Shown here piece after piece: positions 1-9,037 of a DNA stretch of 64,000 nt. Below the pieces are notes generated by a model that had not been told where the DNA came from, did no database searches, and saw only the letters and a program-made list of their open reading frames with translations. Positions within the stretch are counted from its first letter, which is position 1. Every line of letters begins with the position of its first letter. Origin of the DNA: an uncultured Acholeplasmatales bacterium (lineage in GTDB: Bacteria > Bacillota_I > Bacilli_A > Acholeplasmatales > Anaeroplasmataceae); NCBI GenBank assembly GCA_944324805.1, contig CALUXS010000001.1, positions 62,001 to 126,000 on the forward strand, written 5' to 3'. The translations under genes and the position numbers were made by a program.

Positions 1-95
1 TAAGCAGACAAGTTTTTCAAGGTATGAGACATGAAATACTAAACGAAGTTGATCATTTAAATGTATATGAAGAAGCGGTAAATTTTTATGAATAA
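1..95 (+). CDS. 3' end of an unidentified upstream gene (partial)
   Basis: The frame starting at base 3 is open from the window edge to a TAA at 93-95. It encodes about 30 C-terminal residues, mostly polar and acidic, ending Asn-Phe-Tyr-Glu. The next gene starts at 88, so the two overlap by 8 bases, which suggests they are translationally coupled in one operon. Too little is present to name the family. Confidence 0.6.
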   Translation, partial: SRQVFQGMRHEILNEVDHLNVYEEAVNFYE

Positions 96-579
96 TGATG
101 AAATTTTTTGTAGTAAATGCGGTGCTAAGTTGATAATAAAAGAATTAGAGCATGAGGGGAATATTCCATATTGTCCTAATTGTAATACATTTCATTTTCC
201 ACCTTTTTCTACAGCAGTAAGTATGATAGTTATATGTGAGGGGAAGACACTACTAATTAAACAGTATGGTAAGGATAGATATATATTAGTTGCTGGTTAT
301 ATTTCGAAGGGTGAAAGTGCGGAAGATGCTTGCAAAAGAGAATTAAAGGAAGAAGTAAACCTAGAGGCTAAAAATATTAAAATTTTAAAAACTAGTTATT
401 TTAGTAAGACTAATGTCCTTATGATAAATTGCTTAGTTGAAGTCTATTCTCAAAACGTATTAAAAAATTATGAAGTCGATAGTTTTGAGTGGTTTACCTA
501 TGATGATGCTAAAGATAAAATTGCATCTGGATCATTAGCAGAGCAATTTTATTTAAATTTTTATAACAATTATAGATAG
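88..579 (+). CDS. NUDIX hydrolase with N-terminal zinc ribbon
   Basis: The 163-residue protein has a zinc ribbon formed by Cys8/Cys11 and Cys29/Cys32, followed by a NUDIX domain. The Nudix box runs from about Gly70 to residue 92 and has the G-x5-E-x7-REL-x-EE pattern; the usual Gly near its end is Asn. This layout is that of NudC-like NAD(H) pyrophosphatases and related sanitising hydrolases that cleave nucleoside diphosphates linked to another moiety using Mg2+. Substrate cannot be told from sequence. It overlaps the preceding gene by 8 bases and lies 25 bases before glycerol kinase, so it is probably in the same transcript. Confidence 0.85.
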   Translation: MNNDEIFCSKCGAKLIIKELEHEGNIPYCPNCNTFHFPPFSTAVSMIVICEGKTLLIKQYGKDRYILVAGYISKGESAEDACKRELKEEVNLEAKNIKILKTSYFSKTNVLMINCLVEVYSQNVLKNYEVDSFEWFTYDDAKDKIASGSLAEQFYLNFYNNYR

Positions 580-604
580 AATTATTGGTTAGTGAGGTGA
601 TGTT

Positions 605-2086
605 ATGGAATATGTATTAATTATCGATCAAGGAACTACTAGTACAAGAGCAATTGCTTATGATTTGAAAGGAAATCAAATATGCATGAGCAAGAAAGAA
701 TTTAAGCAGTTGTTTCCTAAAGAATTGTACGTAGAACAGGATTTAGCCGATGTTATTAGAACGGTTGAAGAGTCAATATTAGAAATTATTAATACGCTTG
801 GAACTGAAATAATTGCGCTCGGAATTGCTAATCAAAGGGAGAGTACGGTTCTTTTTGGTAAGGATGCAAAACAACTCTATAATGTCATTTCCTGGCAAGA
901 TAGAAGAACTACAACTTTATGTAATCAACTAAAATCAGCAGGATTAGAGGAAAAAATCTATAAAAAAACTGGTCTAAAACTAGACCCATGTTTTTCTGCT
1001 TCTAAAATATATTGGCTTTTACATAATGTTCATAAAGCATTTGATAAGGCATTGAGAAAAGAAATATTTTTTGGGACTATGGACACATATTTATTGTATT
1101 ATTTGTCGGCTGGTAAAATATTTAAAACTGATGTGACTAATGCTTCACGTACAATGCTATATAATATATACACTAAAGCTTGGGATAATGAATTATGTAA
1201 AATTTTTGATGTTCAAAAAGAAATGCTTGCCGAGGTTTGCCCATCAAGGCATTTTTATGGTAAAACAAGTAAATCTTCTATTTTTAAAAAAGAGATTCCT
1301 ATTTTAGGAGTCATTGGTGATCAACAAGCATCATTGTTCGGACATTTGTGTCTAAATCAAGGAGATGCAAAGATTACCTTTGGTGAAGGTTGTTTTTTAT
1401 TAGCAAATATTAATTCACCTAAAATTGTAGAGAAAAGTAAATTAATCACTTCAGTAGGGGCTATGTATGATAATAATTTCCATTACATCGTAGAAGGAAG
1501 TGTCTTTTATGCAGGATCTTTAATAAAATGGTTGAAGGAAGACTTAAATATTTTAAGTACTGAGGATGAAAGTGAAAAAATAGCTTTTGAAATTGAAAAT
1601 TCGAAAGGCGTTTATGTTATTCCATCTTTTATTGGAATGGGTGCACCTCATTGGATGAATGGAGCTAAAGGTGTTATTTTTGGTCTTGGTCCTGATGTTA
1701 CTAAAAAGCATATTATTAGAGCAGCCTTAGAGTCAATTTCTTATCGAGTAAATGACATAATAAGACAAATGGAAAATGAAAATCAAATGAAAATATCTCA
1801 AATATATGCTGATGGTGGTGCCTCAAAAAATAATTTTTTGATGCAATTTACAGCAGATATTTTAGATACTGCAATTATTAGGCCTAAAAATATTGAAATT
1901 ACAGCTCTAGGTGCATTTTATTTGGTAGCCTTAGAGTTGAAGTTGTATAATAGCATAGAAGAAATAAAAATAGCTAGCGCAAACAAGAAAAGTGATATTT
2001 TTAAGGCAAGCATTACAAACTCTATGCGTGATAGTTTATTAGAAGATTGGCAAAAAAGAATAAGGATGGTATTAGAAAATGATTAA
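605..2086 (+). CDS. glpK: glycerol kinase (FGGY family)
   Basis: The 493-residue protein has the usual length for GlpK, which phosphorylates glycerol to glycerol-3-phosphate with ATP. The N-terminal phosphate-binding loop DQGTTSTRA, the NQRE motif near residue 79, the WQDRRT motif near residue 98 and the DVTNASRTMLYNI segment near residue 178 are all glycerol-kinase-like rather than xylulokinase-like. The C-terminal FGGY signature region around DGGASKN (near residue 400) is present. The start is supported by a GAGGTGA sequence just upstream. It overlaps the peroxiredoxin gene by 8 bases. No glpF or glpD is next to it. Confidence 0.9.
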   Translation: MEYVLIIDQGTTSTRAIAYDLKGNQICMSKKEFKQLFPKELYVEQDLADVIRTVEESILEIINTLGTEIIALGIANQRESTVLFGKDAKQLYNVISWQDRRTTTLCNQLKSAGLEEKIYKKTGLKLDPCFSASKIYWLLHNVHKAFDKALRKEIFFGTMDTYLLYYLSAGKIFKTDVTNASRTMLYNIYTKAWDNELCKIFDVQKEMLAEVCPSRHFYGKTSKSSIFKKEIPILGVIGDQQASLFGHLCLNQGDAKITFGEGCFLLANINSPKIVEKSKLITSVGAMYDNNFHYIVEGSVFYAGSLIKWLKEDLNILSTEDESEKIAFEIENSKGVYVIPSFIGMGAPHWMNGAKGVIFGLGPDVTKKHIIRAALESISYRVNDIIRQMENENQMKISQIYADGGASKNNFLMQFTADILDTAIIRPKNIEITALGAFYLVALELKLYNSIEEIKIASANKKSDIFKASITNSMRDSLLEDWQKRIRMVLEND

Positions 2087-2540
2087 TATTGGTGATAGAA
2101 TCCCGGATTTTACTTTATTAAACCAAGATGGAAAAGAAACAAAATTAACTGATTTTAAAGGTAAAAAAATTTTATTATATTTTTATCCAAAAGATATGAC
2201 TAGCGGATGTACTATGGAAGCTTGTAACTATAGAGATAATTATCAGCGCTTTATTGATAATAATACGATAGTCATTGGTATCTCAAAAGATTTACCAAAA
2301 TCACATAAAAAGTTCATTGAAAAAAATGAATTACCTTTCATTTTACTTTCAGACCCAGAATTGAATATGATTAAATATTTTGATTTATGGAAAGAAAAAA
2401 AATTGTATGGTAAAACATACATGGGAACATTACGAGCAACCTTCATTTTGGATGAAAATTTGGAGGTTATTTATACAAATTATAAGGCATCTGCAAAGGA
2501 AGATGCTCAAAATAGTCTAAACTTTTTAGAAAATTTGTAA
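2079..2540 (+). CDS. bcp: thioredoxin-dependent peroxiredoxin, Bcp/PrxQ type
   Basis: This 153-residue protein reduces hydroperoxides with thioredoxin as electron donor. The peroxidatic cysteine is Cys44 in the motif TSGCTMEAC and the resolving cysteine is Cys49, the two-cysteine arrangement typical of the PrxQ subfamily. The preceding FYPKD stretch and the DPELNMIKYF region near residue 90 also fit. It overlaps the 3' end of glpK by 8 bases, implying coupled translation. FAD-linked glycerol-3-phosphate oxidation produces H2O2 in some Firmicutes, which would make this pairing sensible, but no oxidase is visible here. Confidence 0.9.
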   Translation: MINIGDRIPDFTLLNQDGKETKLTDFKGKKILLYFYPKDMTSGCTMEACNYRDNYQRFIDNNTIVIGISKDLPKSHKKFIEKNELPFILLSDPELNMIKYFDLWKEKKLYGKTYMGTLRATFILDENLEVIYTNYKASAKEDAQNSLNFLENL

Positions 2541-2606
2541 TTTAGAAAAAAAATACTTGCTTTAGAGAGCTTAAAACGATATAATTAAAAAGCTGAGGTG
2601 ATTTGT

Positions 2607-3071
2607 ATGCGGTTTTCTTTAGCTCAGTTACTGAAGTTACCTATGCCTTATCGCTTTACTGAATCAATGGACTTAAAGTCTGATTTAGTTGGCTTAGAAG
2701 GTATTCTTGATGTCATATTTTGTAATGTTGAAGGAGAGGTCTATCATATTGATAAATCAAATTATCAAATTAGATTTAAACTTCATACAAAATTAATTTT
2801 AGAATGTGCTGTTTCCTTGAAGGAAGTGCCATATGAAATTAATACGACCTTCACGGAAATTTTTTCTCCTGAAGAAAGTGATGATACTTTTCCAATTGAA
2901 GGACAAACTCTTGACACGAAAGAAGCTGTTATCACTAATATTTTAATCAATAAACCTATGAAGGTTTATGCTGATGGTGAGTATTTTGTTGATGAAGATG
3001 ATAGCTTTGGTGATGATGAACCAGAAGAAAAAATAAATCCAGCATTTGAATCTCTCAAAGATCTATTGTAG
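2607..3071 (+). CDS. yceD: YceD/DUF177 family protein
   Basis: The 154-residue acidic protein belongs to the DUF177 family, whose gene is almost always directly upstream of rpmF, as here (11 bases). The family is linked to 23S rRNA processing or ribosome assembly in some bacteria and plants; the precise role is not settled. I chose the ATG at 2607 over the GTG at 2598 because the GAGGTG ribosome binding site at 2595-2600 lies 6 bases before that ATG and overlaps the GTG. Confidence 0.85.
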   Translation: MRFSLAQLLKLPMPYRFTESMDLKSDLVGLEGILDVIFCNVEGEVYHIDKSNYQIRFKLHTKLILECAVSLKEVPYEINTTFTEIFSPEESDDTFPIEGQTLDTKEAVITNILINKPMKVYADGEYFVDEDDSFGDDEPEEKINPAFESLKDLL

Positions 3072-3082
3072 GAGGTGTAATT

Positions 3083-3277
3083 ATGGCTGTACCTTTTCGT
3101 AGAGTATCTAAGATGAAGAAGGGAATGAGACGTTCTCATCAAGCATTAAGCGTTCCTGGAATGATTACTTGCCCAAATTGTGGTGAATTAACATTAGCTC
3201 ATAGAGTATGTTCTAATTGTGGTTACTACAAAGGAAAACAAGTAGTAAATGTTGAAAAGAAGGAAAGCGCAGAATAA
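3083..3277 (+). CDS. rpmF: 50S ribosomal protein L32
   Basis: The 64-residue basic protein has the conserved L32 N-terminus ([10 protein letters not shown]) and the zinc-binding pairs CPNC and CSNC near residues 30 and 43. This is the zinc-containing L32 form. A strong GGAGG lies 8 bases upstream. It is followed at once by a hairpin that looks like a rho-independent terminator. Confidence 0.95.
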   Translation: MAVPFRRVSKMKKGMRRSHQALSVPGMITCPNCGELTLAHRVCSNCGYYKGKQVVNVEKKESAE

Positions 3278-3297
3278 TTGCGAAATAGTCGGATAGA

Positions 3298-3329
3298 AAT
3301 AGATGCTAGAGGCATCTATTTTCTATTTA
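3298..3329 (+). terminator. terminator after rpmF
   Basis: A 9-bp perfect stem (AATAGATGC / GCATCTATT, loop of 5) is followed by a T-rich tail. It ends just before the rsmH ribosome binding site, so it probably limits read-through from the ribosomal gene into rsmH. Confidence 0.75.
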
Positions 3330-3340
3330 TGGAGGAAAAT

Positions 3341-4267
3341 ATGGAATATAAACATTATAGTGTGCTTTTAAATGAATCAATTGAAGCTTTAAATATAAAG
3401 GAAAATGGAATTTATGTTGATGCAACTACTGGTGGGGCAGGGCATAGCTCAAAGATTTTAGAAAAGATAACGACTGGACACCTTTATTGCTTTGACCAAG
3501 ATGATTATGCTTTAGAACGCAGTAAAAAAAGATTAGAAATAATAGGCGAAAATTTCACTTTAATTAAGGCTAATTTCGCAGATATAAAGGAAAAATTAAA
3601 TTTGCTTGGTGTTGAAAAAATAGATGGTATTATTTACGATTTAGGCGTTTCTAGTTTTCAACTTGATATGGTCGAAAGAGGATTTTCTTATCGTGAAGAT
3701 GCACCTTTAGATATGCGAATGGATAATAATTCAAAATTAACTGCTAAGGATATTGTAAATAATTATTCTAAAGAAGAGATACAAAAAATTTTATATAAAT
3801 ATGGTGAAGAGCCTAATGCAAGAAAAATTGCTGATGCAATAGTAAAAAGAAGAGAAATTAGTCCAATAAATACTACACTAGAATTAGTTGACGTTATTAA
3901 AGGTGCATTACCACAAAAAATTTTGAAGCAAAAGGGACATCCAGCGAAGCTAACATTTCAGGCATTAAGAATTGCAGTTAATGATGAACTTGGTGTATTA
4001 GAAAAGAGTTTAAACGATGCCTTAGATCTTTTGAATAGTGATGGATATTGTGCTGTCATAACTTTTCAACCATTAGAAGATAAAATAGTTAAGCACATTT
4101 TTAAAGAACGCTCAACAGTTGATATTCCAATTGGATTGCCAATTGCGAATGTACCACTTGCACCATATGAAATGGTAACAAGAAAACCAATTTTGCCAAG
4201 TGAATGTGAGCTTGATGAAAATCATAGATCTCATAGTGCTAAATTGAGAGTTTTGAGGAGAAGATAG
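3341..4267 (+). CDS. rsmH: 16S rRNA (cytosine1402-N4)-methyltransferase
   Basis: The 308-residue protein carries the RsmH (MraW) landmarks: the N-terminal HYSVLLNE, the SAM-binding DATTGGAGHS motif, DLGVSSFQLD, GFSYREDAPLDMRM, and the C-terminal RSHSAKLRVLRR. It methylates N4 of C1402 in the 16S rRNA decoding centre. I chose the ATG at 3341 because a GGAGG lies about 6 bases upstream; the longer frame from TTG at 3278 would run through the rpmF terminator. Unlike most Firmicutes, there is no mraZ, ftsL or penicillin-binding protein gene beside it, so it is detached from the division cluster. Confidence 0.93.
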   Translation: MEYKHYSVLLNESIEALNIKENGIYVDATTGGAGHSSKILEKITTGHLYCFDQDDYALERSKKRLEIIGENFTLIKANFADIKEKLNLLGVEKIDGIIYDLGVSSFQLDMVERGFSYREDAPLDMRMDNNSKLTAKDIVNNYSKEEIQKILYKYGEEPNARKIADAIVKRREISPINTTLELVDVIKGALPQKILKQKGHPAKLTFQALRIAVNDELGVLEKSLNDALDLLNSDGYCAVITFQPLEDKIVKHIFKERSTVDIPIGLPIANVPLAPYEMVTRKPILPSECELDENHRSHSAKLRVLRRR

Positions 4268-4268
4268 C

Positions 4269-5642
4269 ATGAAAACTTTTGATTTGGGAAAAGATAATAT
4301 TACAAAAATTGTGTTTAGATTAGCACTTCCTGCGATGTTAGGGCAATTTGTGAATGTTTTATATGGAATTATTGATCGTATTTATATAGGTAATATTCCT
4401 AATATTGGAGATTTGGCATTGGCAGGAGTAGGAATATGTGCCCCTGTAACAACTTTATTAACTTCATTTAGCTATTTAGTTGGTGTAGGAGGAGCTCCGT
4501 TATTATCGATGGCATTAGGAGAAAAGAAAGAAGATAAGGCCAAAAAAATATTAGCTAATAGTTTTATAATGATGATTGTGCTAGCATTATTTATAACAAT
4601 TATTACCTTGATTTTTATTAATCCATTTTTGAGACTTTTTGGAGCTACTGATGCGAACTTTGAATATGCAAAAACATACTTACAAGTTTATTTAATTGGA
4701 GCTCCTTTCGCAATTATGGCATTAGGATTAAACCAATTTATTACTTGTCAAGGCTTCGGAAGCGTTGGAATGAAAACAATGCTTGTTGGGGCAATTATTA
4801 ATATAATATTAGATCCTATATTTATTTTTGTTTTTAACTTAGATGTACTTGGTGCAGCAATTGCTACAGTTATTGCTCAAATTGCTTCATGCTGTTATAC
4901 ATTGCTTTTCTTATTTGGAAAGAAAACATTTGTAAAAATTAGTTTTGGTAATTACAACTTTGCTTTAATGCGTAAAATACTACTAATGGGACTTTCTCCA
5001 TTTATAATTTTAGCGACAGATAGCATAGTAAATATTTCATTAAATAGTGCATTGAAACTTCATAGTGGAAATAATGCTGATTTTTATTTAACAGTTGCAA
5101 CGATTACTACAAGCTTTTTTCAATTAATAACTATGCCTTTATTGGGTATTACGGGTGGAACGCAAGCAGTTATAAGTTATAATTATGGAGCTAGACAAAT
5201 TGATAGAGTCAAAGAAAGTGAAAAAAAGATATTTATTCTTGCTCTAAGTTTTAACGTCATATTCTTTATTTTATCATTTGTTATTAGTAAACCATTTACT
5301 TATTTATTTACTAAAGATCAAAGTATAATTGCTGAAACAAGTAAGATGATAAGAATTTTTATGTGGGGAGTTATTCCTCTTGCATTCCAATATAGTTTTA
5401 TAGATTGTTTAACTGCTTTAGCACAGCCTAAGGCTGCTGCATTTGGTTCATTATTTAGAAAGACTTTAGTGATAATATTGACATGGGTACTTCCTATTTT
5501 TATGGGTAGTATAGGATGTTTTTATGCTGAGATGATAACAGATATTGCTGCTGCAGTATGTTCAAGCATCTTATTTTCATTTGTATTTCCTCGTGTATTG
5601 AGGGCAAGGGTTTCTGAAATAGAAGTAACGGATATGAATTAG
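4269..5642 (+). CDS. MATE family multidrug/cation exporter
   Basis: The 457-residue integral membrane protein has about 12 hydrophobic helices in two homologous halves, as in MATE transporters (DinF/NorM superfamily) that export organic cations using Na+ or H+ gradients. The opening KIVFRLALPAMLGQFVNVLYG and the mid-protein helix with ITGGTQAVISYNYGA are typical of this family. It starts 2 bases after the rsmH stop. It converges with a second, unrelated-in-detail MATE gene and the two share the terminator between them. The substrate is unknown. Confidence 0.88.
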   Translation: MKTFDLGKDNITKIVFRLALPAMLGQFVNVLYGIIDRIYIGNIPNIGDLALAGVGICAPVTTLLTSFSYLVGVGGAPLLSMALGEKKEDKAKKILANSFIMMIVLALFITIITLIFINPFLRLFGATDANFEYAKTYLQVYLIGAPFAIMALGLNQFITCQGFGSVGMKTMLVGAIINIILDPIFIFVFNLDVLGAAIATVIAQIASCCYTLLFLFGKKTFVKISFGNYNFALMRKILLMGLSPFIILATDSIVNISLNSALKLHSGNNADFYLTVATITTSFFQLITMPLLGITGGTQAVISYNYGARQIDRVKESEKKIFILALSFNVIFFILSFVISKPFTYLFTKDQSIIAETSKMIRIFMWGVIPLAFQYSFIDCLTALAQPKAAAFGSLFRKTLVIILTWVLPIFMGSIGCFYAEMITDIAAAVCSSILFSFVFPRVLRARVSEIEVTDMN

Positions 5643-5652
5643 TTTATAAAAT

Positions 5653-5706
5653 AAAAAACTTAAGGTAGAATCATAAGATTATGTTTTTACCTTAAGTTTT
5701 TTTTAT
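5653..5706. terminator. bidirectional terminator between the two MATE genes
   Basis: A long stem with arms around AAAAACTTAAGGTA and TACCTTAAGTTTTT has A-tract and T-tract flanks, so it can terminate transcripts from both sides. It separates two convergent genes. Confidence 0.85.
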
Positions 5707-5723
5707 TAATGTGATGATATCTA

Positions 5724-7073
5724 TTATGAAGCTTTTAGTTGCTTTTTAGGATATTCGAGTCTTTTTGTCTTGTATCTAATTAAAAATACGATTGCTTTTG
5801 CTAGCCAATCGAAAAGCATAGCTATCCATACTCCTAAAGCACCTAAAGCTAGGGTGAAATGGAATATATATGAAAAACCAATTCTAAATATCCACATTGA
5901 AAGTACAGAAACAATCATTGTAAAATTTACGTCACCTGAAGCTCTAAGAGCATTTGGAAGTGTAAATGCAGTTGGCCATAGCAACATTGCAAAGCCATCA
6001 TGGAGAAGAACAAGATATATAGTTAATTTTTTTGCTTCATCGCTTATGTTATATAGTTCGACAGCAAATGGAATTGTTGCACAAATAATAGTATTTAATC
6101 CAATTGTAAAAAGATAAGTAATCTTTATTAGTTTTTTTGTATATATTCTTGCGCCTTCGTAGTCTTTAGCTCCAATTAATTGACCAATAACAGTTATCAT
6201 TGCTAAATTCATTGCTGAGCCTGGTATGCATCCTAATGAATCAAATGTATTTGCAACCGAATTAGCTGCAACTTGATAAGTAGGGTATAGGGCTATTAAT
6301 GAAACAACTAAAATTCTTCCTAATTGAAATAGACCATTTTCAATTGAACTAGGAATTCCATACATTAAAATTTTTTTAATGACCTGTAGCTTAGGAATAA
6401 ATATATCTTTAATATTTATATGAATTGGAAGGTTTTTATTCAATAGCAAACCAGTAATTAAAAAAGCTGCTACTCCCCTTGATACCAAGCTGGGTATTGC
6501 TACACCCTCAACCCCCATCTTAAGACCGAAAATGCAAATAGAATTACCTATTACGTTAATAACATTCATTAATGCACTTGTAAACATAGAGATTTTAGAG
6601 TTACCCATACTTCTAAATAGGGCTGCAGATGAATTATAAATTGCAAGGAAAGGAAAAGATAGGGCTGACCAAAAAAAATATGTTTTTGCTGCTTCCATAA
6701 CATCATATTCTACGTTACCATAAAGTAGTTTTAAGATACTTTGATTTAGAAAAATAGAAATCATCATCAAAACAAAGCCAACAACGATAGAAATAAGTAG
6801 TAATTGATTTGCACCTTTCCTACCATCTTCAAAATCAGATTTTCCAATTGCATGGCTTGTTACAATTGCTCCACCTGTCGCTAGAGCAGCAAATATGTTT
6901 ATCAATAAAACATTAATCATATCAGTAAGTGAGACGCCAGATACAGCTGCTTCTCCGACGCTTGAAACCATAAGCACATCTAACATACCAACAAGTACAG
7001 AAAGTGTTTGTTCTATTACTAGCGGGATTATTAATTTTTTAAGTTCTTGATTAGAAAAACGAACATTATTCAT
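5724..7073 (-). CDS. MATE family efflux transporter
   Basis: The 449-residue protein has about 12 predicted membrane helices and the MATE N-terminal pattern (IPLVIEQTLSVLVGMLDVLMVS). On the minus strand a TGAGGTAAT sequence lies about 7 bases before the ATG at 7073. Sequence similarity to the facing MATE gene looks limited outside the fold, so they are probably distinct subfamilies rather than a recent duplicate. It is divergently arranged with the antiporter gene at 7209. The substrate is unknown. Confidence 0.88.
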   Translation of the reverse strand: MNNVRFSNQELKKLIIPLVIEQTLSVLVGMLDVLMVSSVGEAAVSGVSLTDMINVLLINIFAALATGGAIVTSHAIGKSDFEDGRKGANQLLLISIVVGFVLMMISIFLNQSILKLLYGNVEYDVMEAAKTYFFWSALSFPFLAIYNSSAALFRSMGNSKISMFTSALMNVINVIGNSICIFGLKMGVEGVAIPSLVSRGVAAFLITGLLLNKNLPIHINIKDIFIPKLQVIKKILMYGIPSSIENGLFQLGRILVVSLIALYPTYQVAANSVANTFDSLGCIPGSAMNLAMITVIGQLIGAKDYEGARIYTKKLIKITYLFTIGLNTIICATIPFAVELYNISDEAKKLTIYLVLLHDGFAMLLWPTAFTLPNALRASGDVNFTMIVSVLSMWIFRIGFSYIFHFTLALGALGVWIAMLFDWLAKAIVFLIRYKTKRLEYPKKQLKAS

Positions 7074-7154
7074 AACATATTACCTCAATTTTTTTATTAT
7101 ATATCCATAAATATAAATGTTCAATATTGTTTTGTCAAAATTAACTAAATTCGA

Positions 7155-7182
7155 TTGACTTTTTATAAATGGGGTCTATAAT
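7155..7182 (+). promoter_or_regulatory. sigma-A-type promoter of the CPA2 antiporter
   Basis: TTGACT at 7155-7160 and TATAAT at 7177-7182 are separated by 16 bases, about 27 bases before the start codon at 7209. The divergent MATE gene starts at 7073, so this intergenic stretch serves both. Confidence 0.75.
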
Positions 7183-7208
7183 TAAGTAAGAATGGGTGGT
7201 GTTTTTTT

Positions 7209-8582
7209 ATGTTTATGTCATGGTTTTATACTGAACCTGAATCTTTTATGTATGTTATTTTTTGTTTAGCGGTTATTTTGTTCGCAGCTAAATCATTAGG
7301 AATTTTGGCTAGACGCTTGGGCTTACCACAGGTAGTTGGAATGTGCGTAGCTGGTTTATTAGTTGGTCCTGCATTCTTTTTTAATACAGGTTCATTCCAT
7401 GGAATTTTAAATCCTAATCAAGAAGAAATGGATATGCTCCACGTCTTTTCACAAATTGGTGTTTTATTCATTTTGTTTTCAAGTGGACTTGATACTAATT
7501 TTAAAGAAATGAAGCAAGCTGGGCTTGTATCAACATTTGTTGCTTTAATGGGTGTATTAGTTCCTCTTATATTAGGTTTTGTTGTGACGATGTTTTTTAT
7601 GCCAGGAGGATTTAGTAGTATAAATAACTCACACGCGGTATTTAATGCATTATTTGTAGGAACAATCTTAACTGCAACATCAGTTGGTATTACAGTAGAA
7701 ACACTTCGTGAATTAGGAAAACTTAATACTAAAATTGGAACAATAATTTTAAGTAGCGCAATAATTGATGATGTATTAGGAATACTAGTATTAAGTGTTG
7801 TTACTAGCCTTAAAGGTGGAGATGTTCCGATGTGGGTTACTTTTTTAAAGGTTGTTTTGTTCTTTGTTTTTGCAATTGGCGTTGGTCTTTTAATGCGTTT
7901 TATTTTCCGTTGGTTGTCAAAACATTACCCACATCATAGAAGAAGTGGAATATATGCTATTTCTGTTTGTTTTGTTTTTGCTTTTGTTGCTGAACAAGTG
8001 TTTGGAGTAGCTGCCATTACAGGTGCTTATATGGCTGGCTTAATGCTTTCAGGACTTGAAGATACTGAATATATAAACAAAAAGATAATTTCTTCAGGAT
8101 ATTTAATTTTCTCACCAATTTTCTTTGCTTATATAGGAATTTCAGCTGATTTTTCTACATTCCATCCTAGCGATTTAATATTTGCTGCGGTTTTTGTTTT
8201 GGCTGGTATAGTGGGAAAAATTATTGGTTGCGGTTTTGCAGCTAGAGTTACAAAGCATAACTTAAATCAAAGCTATATTGTTGGAGCAGGTATGGTTGCC
8301 CGTGGCGAGGTTGCTTTAGCTGTATATGCAGCTGGTAAAAGTTTAATCTATACAAATGAAGCTGGTGAAGTACTTGGAATTGATCCTATGATTGCCACAA
8401 TATGTTTAATTATTTTTTCAAGCATTGCGTGTCCTATTTTGTTAAAATTAGGATTTAAGAATTATAAGGATGATGGTGGTATTTCTAATGCGAATTTAGA
8501 GCCTCAAATTTCAAAAGAGGGTACAGCATCTGAAAATTTAGCTCCAGAACTTAGCCAAGCATCATTTAAAGAAAATAACTAA
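7209..8582 (+). CDS. cation:proton antiporter, CPA2/Kef-type membrane domain
   Basis: The 457-residue protein has about 12-13 hydrophobic helices typical of CPA2 transporters: the early LGLPQVVGMCVAGLLVGP, the SSAIIDDVLGILVLS helix carrying the paired acidic residues used for ion exchange, and the late GAGMVARGEVALAVYAAG segment. It probably exchanges Na+ or K+ for H+ at the cytoplasmic membrane. No RCK/TrkA-N regulatory domain follows; the last 40 residues are a soluble polar tail. A terminator hairpin follows the stop directly. Confidence 0.88.
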   Translation: MFMSWFYTEPESFMYVIFCLAVILFAAKSLGILARRLGLPQVVGMCVAGLLVGPAFFFNTGSFHGILNPNQEEMDMLHVFSQIGVLFILFSSGLDTNFKEMKQAGLVSTFVALMGVLVPLILGFVVTMFFMPGGFSSINNSHAVFNALFVGTILTATSVGITVETLRELGKLNTKIGTIILSSAIIDDVLGILVLSVVTSLKGGDVPMWVTFLKVVLFFVFAIGVGLLMRFIFRWLSKHYPHHRRSGIYAISVCFVFAFVAEQVFGVAAITGAYMAGLMLSGLEDTEYINKKIISSGYLIFSPIFFAYIGISADFSTFHPSDLIFAAVFVLAGIVGKIIGCGFAARVTKHNLNQSYIVGAGMVARGEVALAVYAAGKSLIYTNEAGEVLGIDPMIATICLIIFSSIACPILLKLGFKNYKDDGGISNANLEPQISKEGTASENLAPELSQASFKENN

Positions 8583-8587
8583 TAAAA

Positions 8588-8628
8588 AAAGATAATCCTA
8601 GTCACTTGTTAGGATTATCTTTTTTCTT
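8588..8628. terminator. terminator shared by the antiporter gene and yidD
   Basis: The stem arms AAAGATAATCCTA (8588-8600) and TAGGATTATCTTT (8610-8622) are followed by T's. The minus-strand yidD stop codon (8602-8604) lies in the loop, so the downstream arm is also yidD coding sequence. The hairpin can work for both convergent genes. Confidence 0.85.
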
Positions 8629-8847
8629 TTGCTTTTTTTCTGGTACAGGATCATAAGCCATTTTATGAAATGGATTGCACTTTAATAATCTCTTTATTGT
8701 TAAAAAAGATGCTTTAAAAAAATTAAATCTAATAAAACATTCTTTAGCATATTCACTGCAAGTAGGTATAAAACGACATTTAGGCGGTGTATTTGGAGAT
8801 ATTTTTGTTTGATACCAATTAATGAGTTTAAGAACAATTTTTTTCAT
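8602..8847 (-). CDS. yidD: membrane protein insertion efficiency factor YidD
   Basis: The 81-residue protein has the YidD hallmark pattern: LINWYQTKISPNTPPKCRF, then PTCSEYA, then the C-terminal NPFHKMAYDPVP. YidD is a small amphipathic protein at the inner face of the membrane that aids YidC-dependent insertion. I chose the ATG at 8847 because the longer frame (to 8892) adds 15 residues not found in the family; a GGTGAT lies upstream. Its lysine-rich C-terminus is encoded by the terminator arm. Confidence 0.9.
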   Translation of the reverse strand: MKKIVLKLINWYQTKISPNTPPKCRFIPTCSEYAKECFIRFNFFKASFLTIKRLLKCNPFHKMAYDPVPEKKQKKKDNPNK

Positions 8848-9037
8848 TGTATCACCATATTTAATTCTATAGTATTTTAGATAGCTTTTCAATCAAATTT
8901 AATAACATAAAAAGTAATAATTCTGTTTTTTACAAAAAAAATAAATTATATGATATAATAAAGAGCAAACATTTATAGAATTAAATATTAAAGTAGTAAA
9001 AATTAAACATAATGTTTAAATAAGAAGGAGTGACTTT

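Noticed and set aside
5770-6117. 115-residue plus-strand frame opposite the MATE gene
   Set aside because: It is the antisense shadow of the minus-strand MATE coding region, has no ribosome binding site and no family resemblance.
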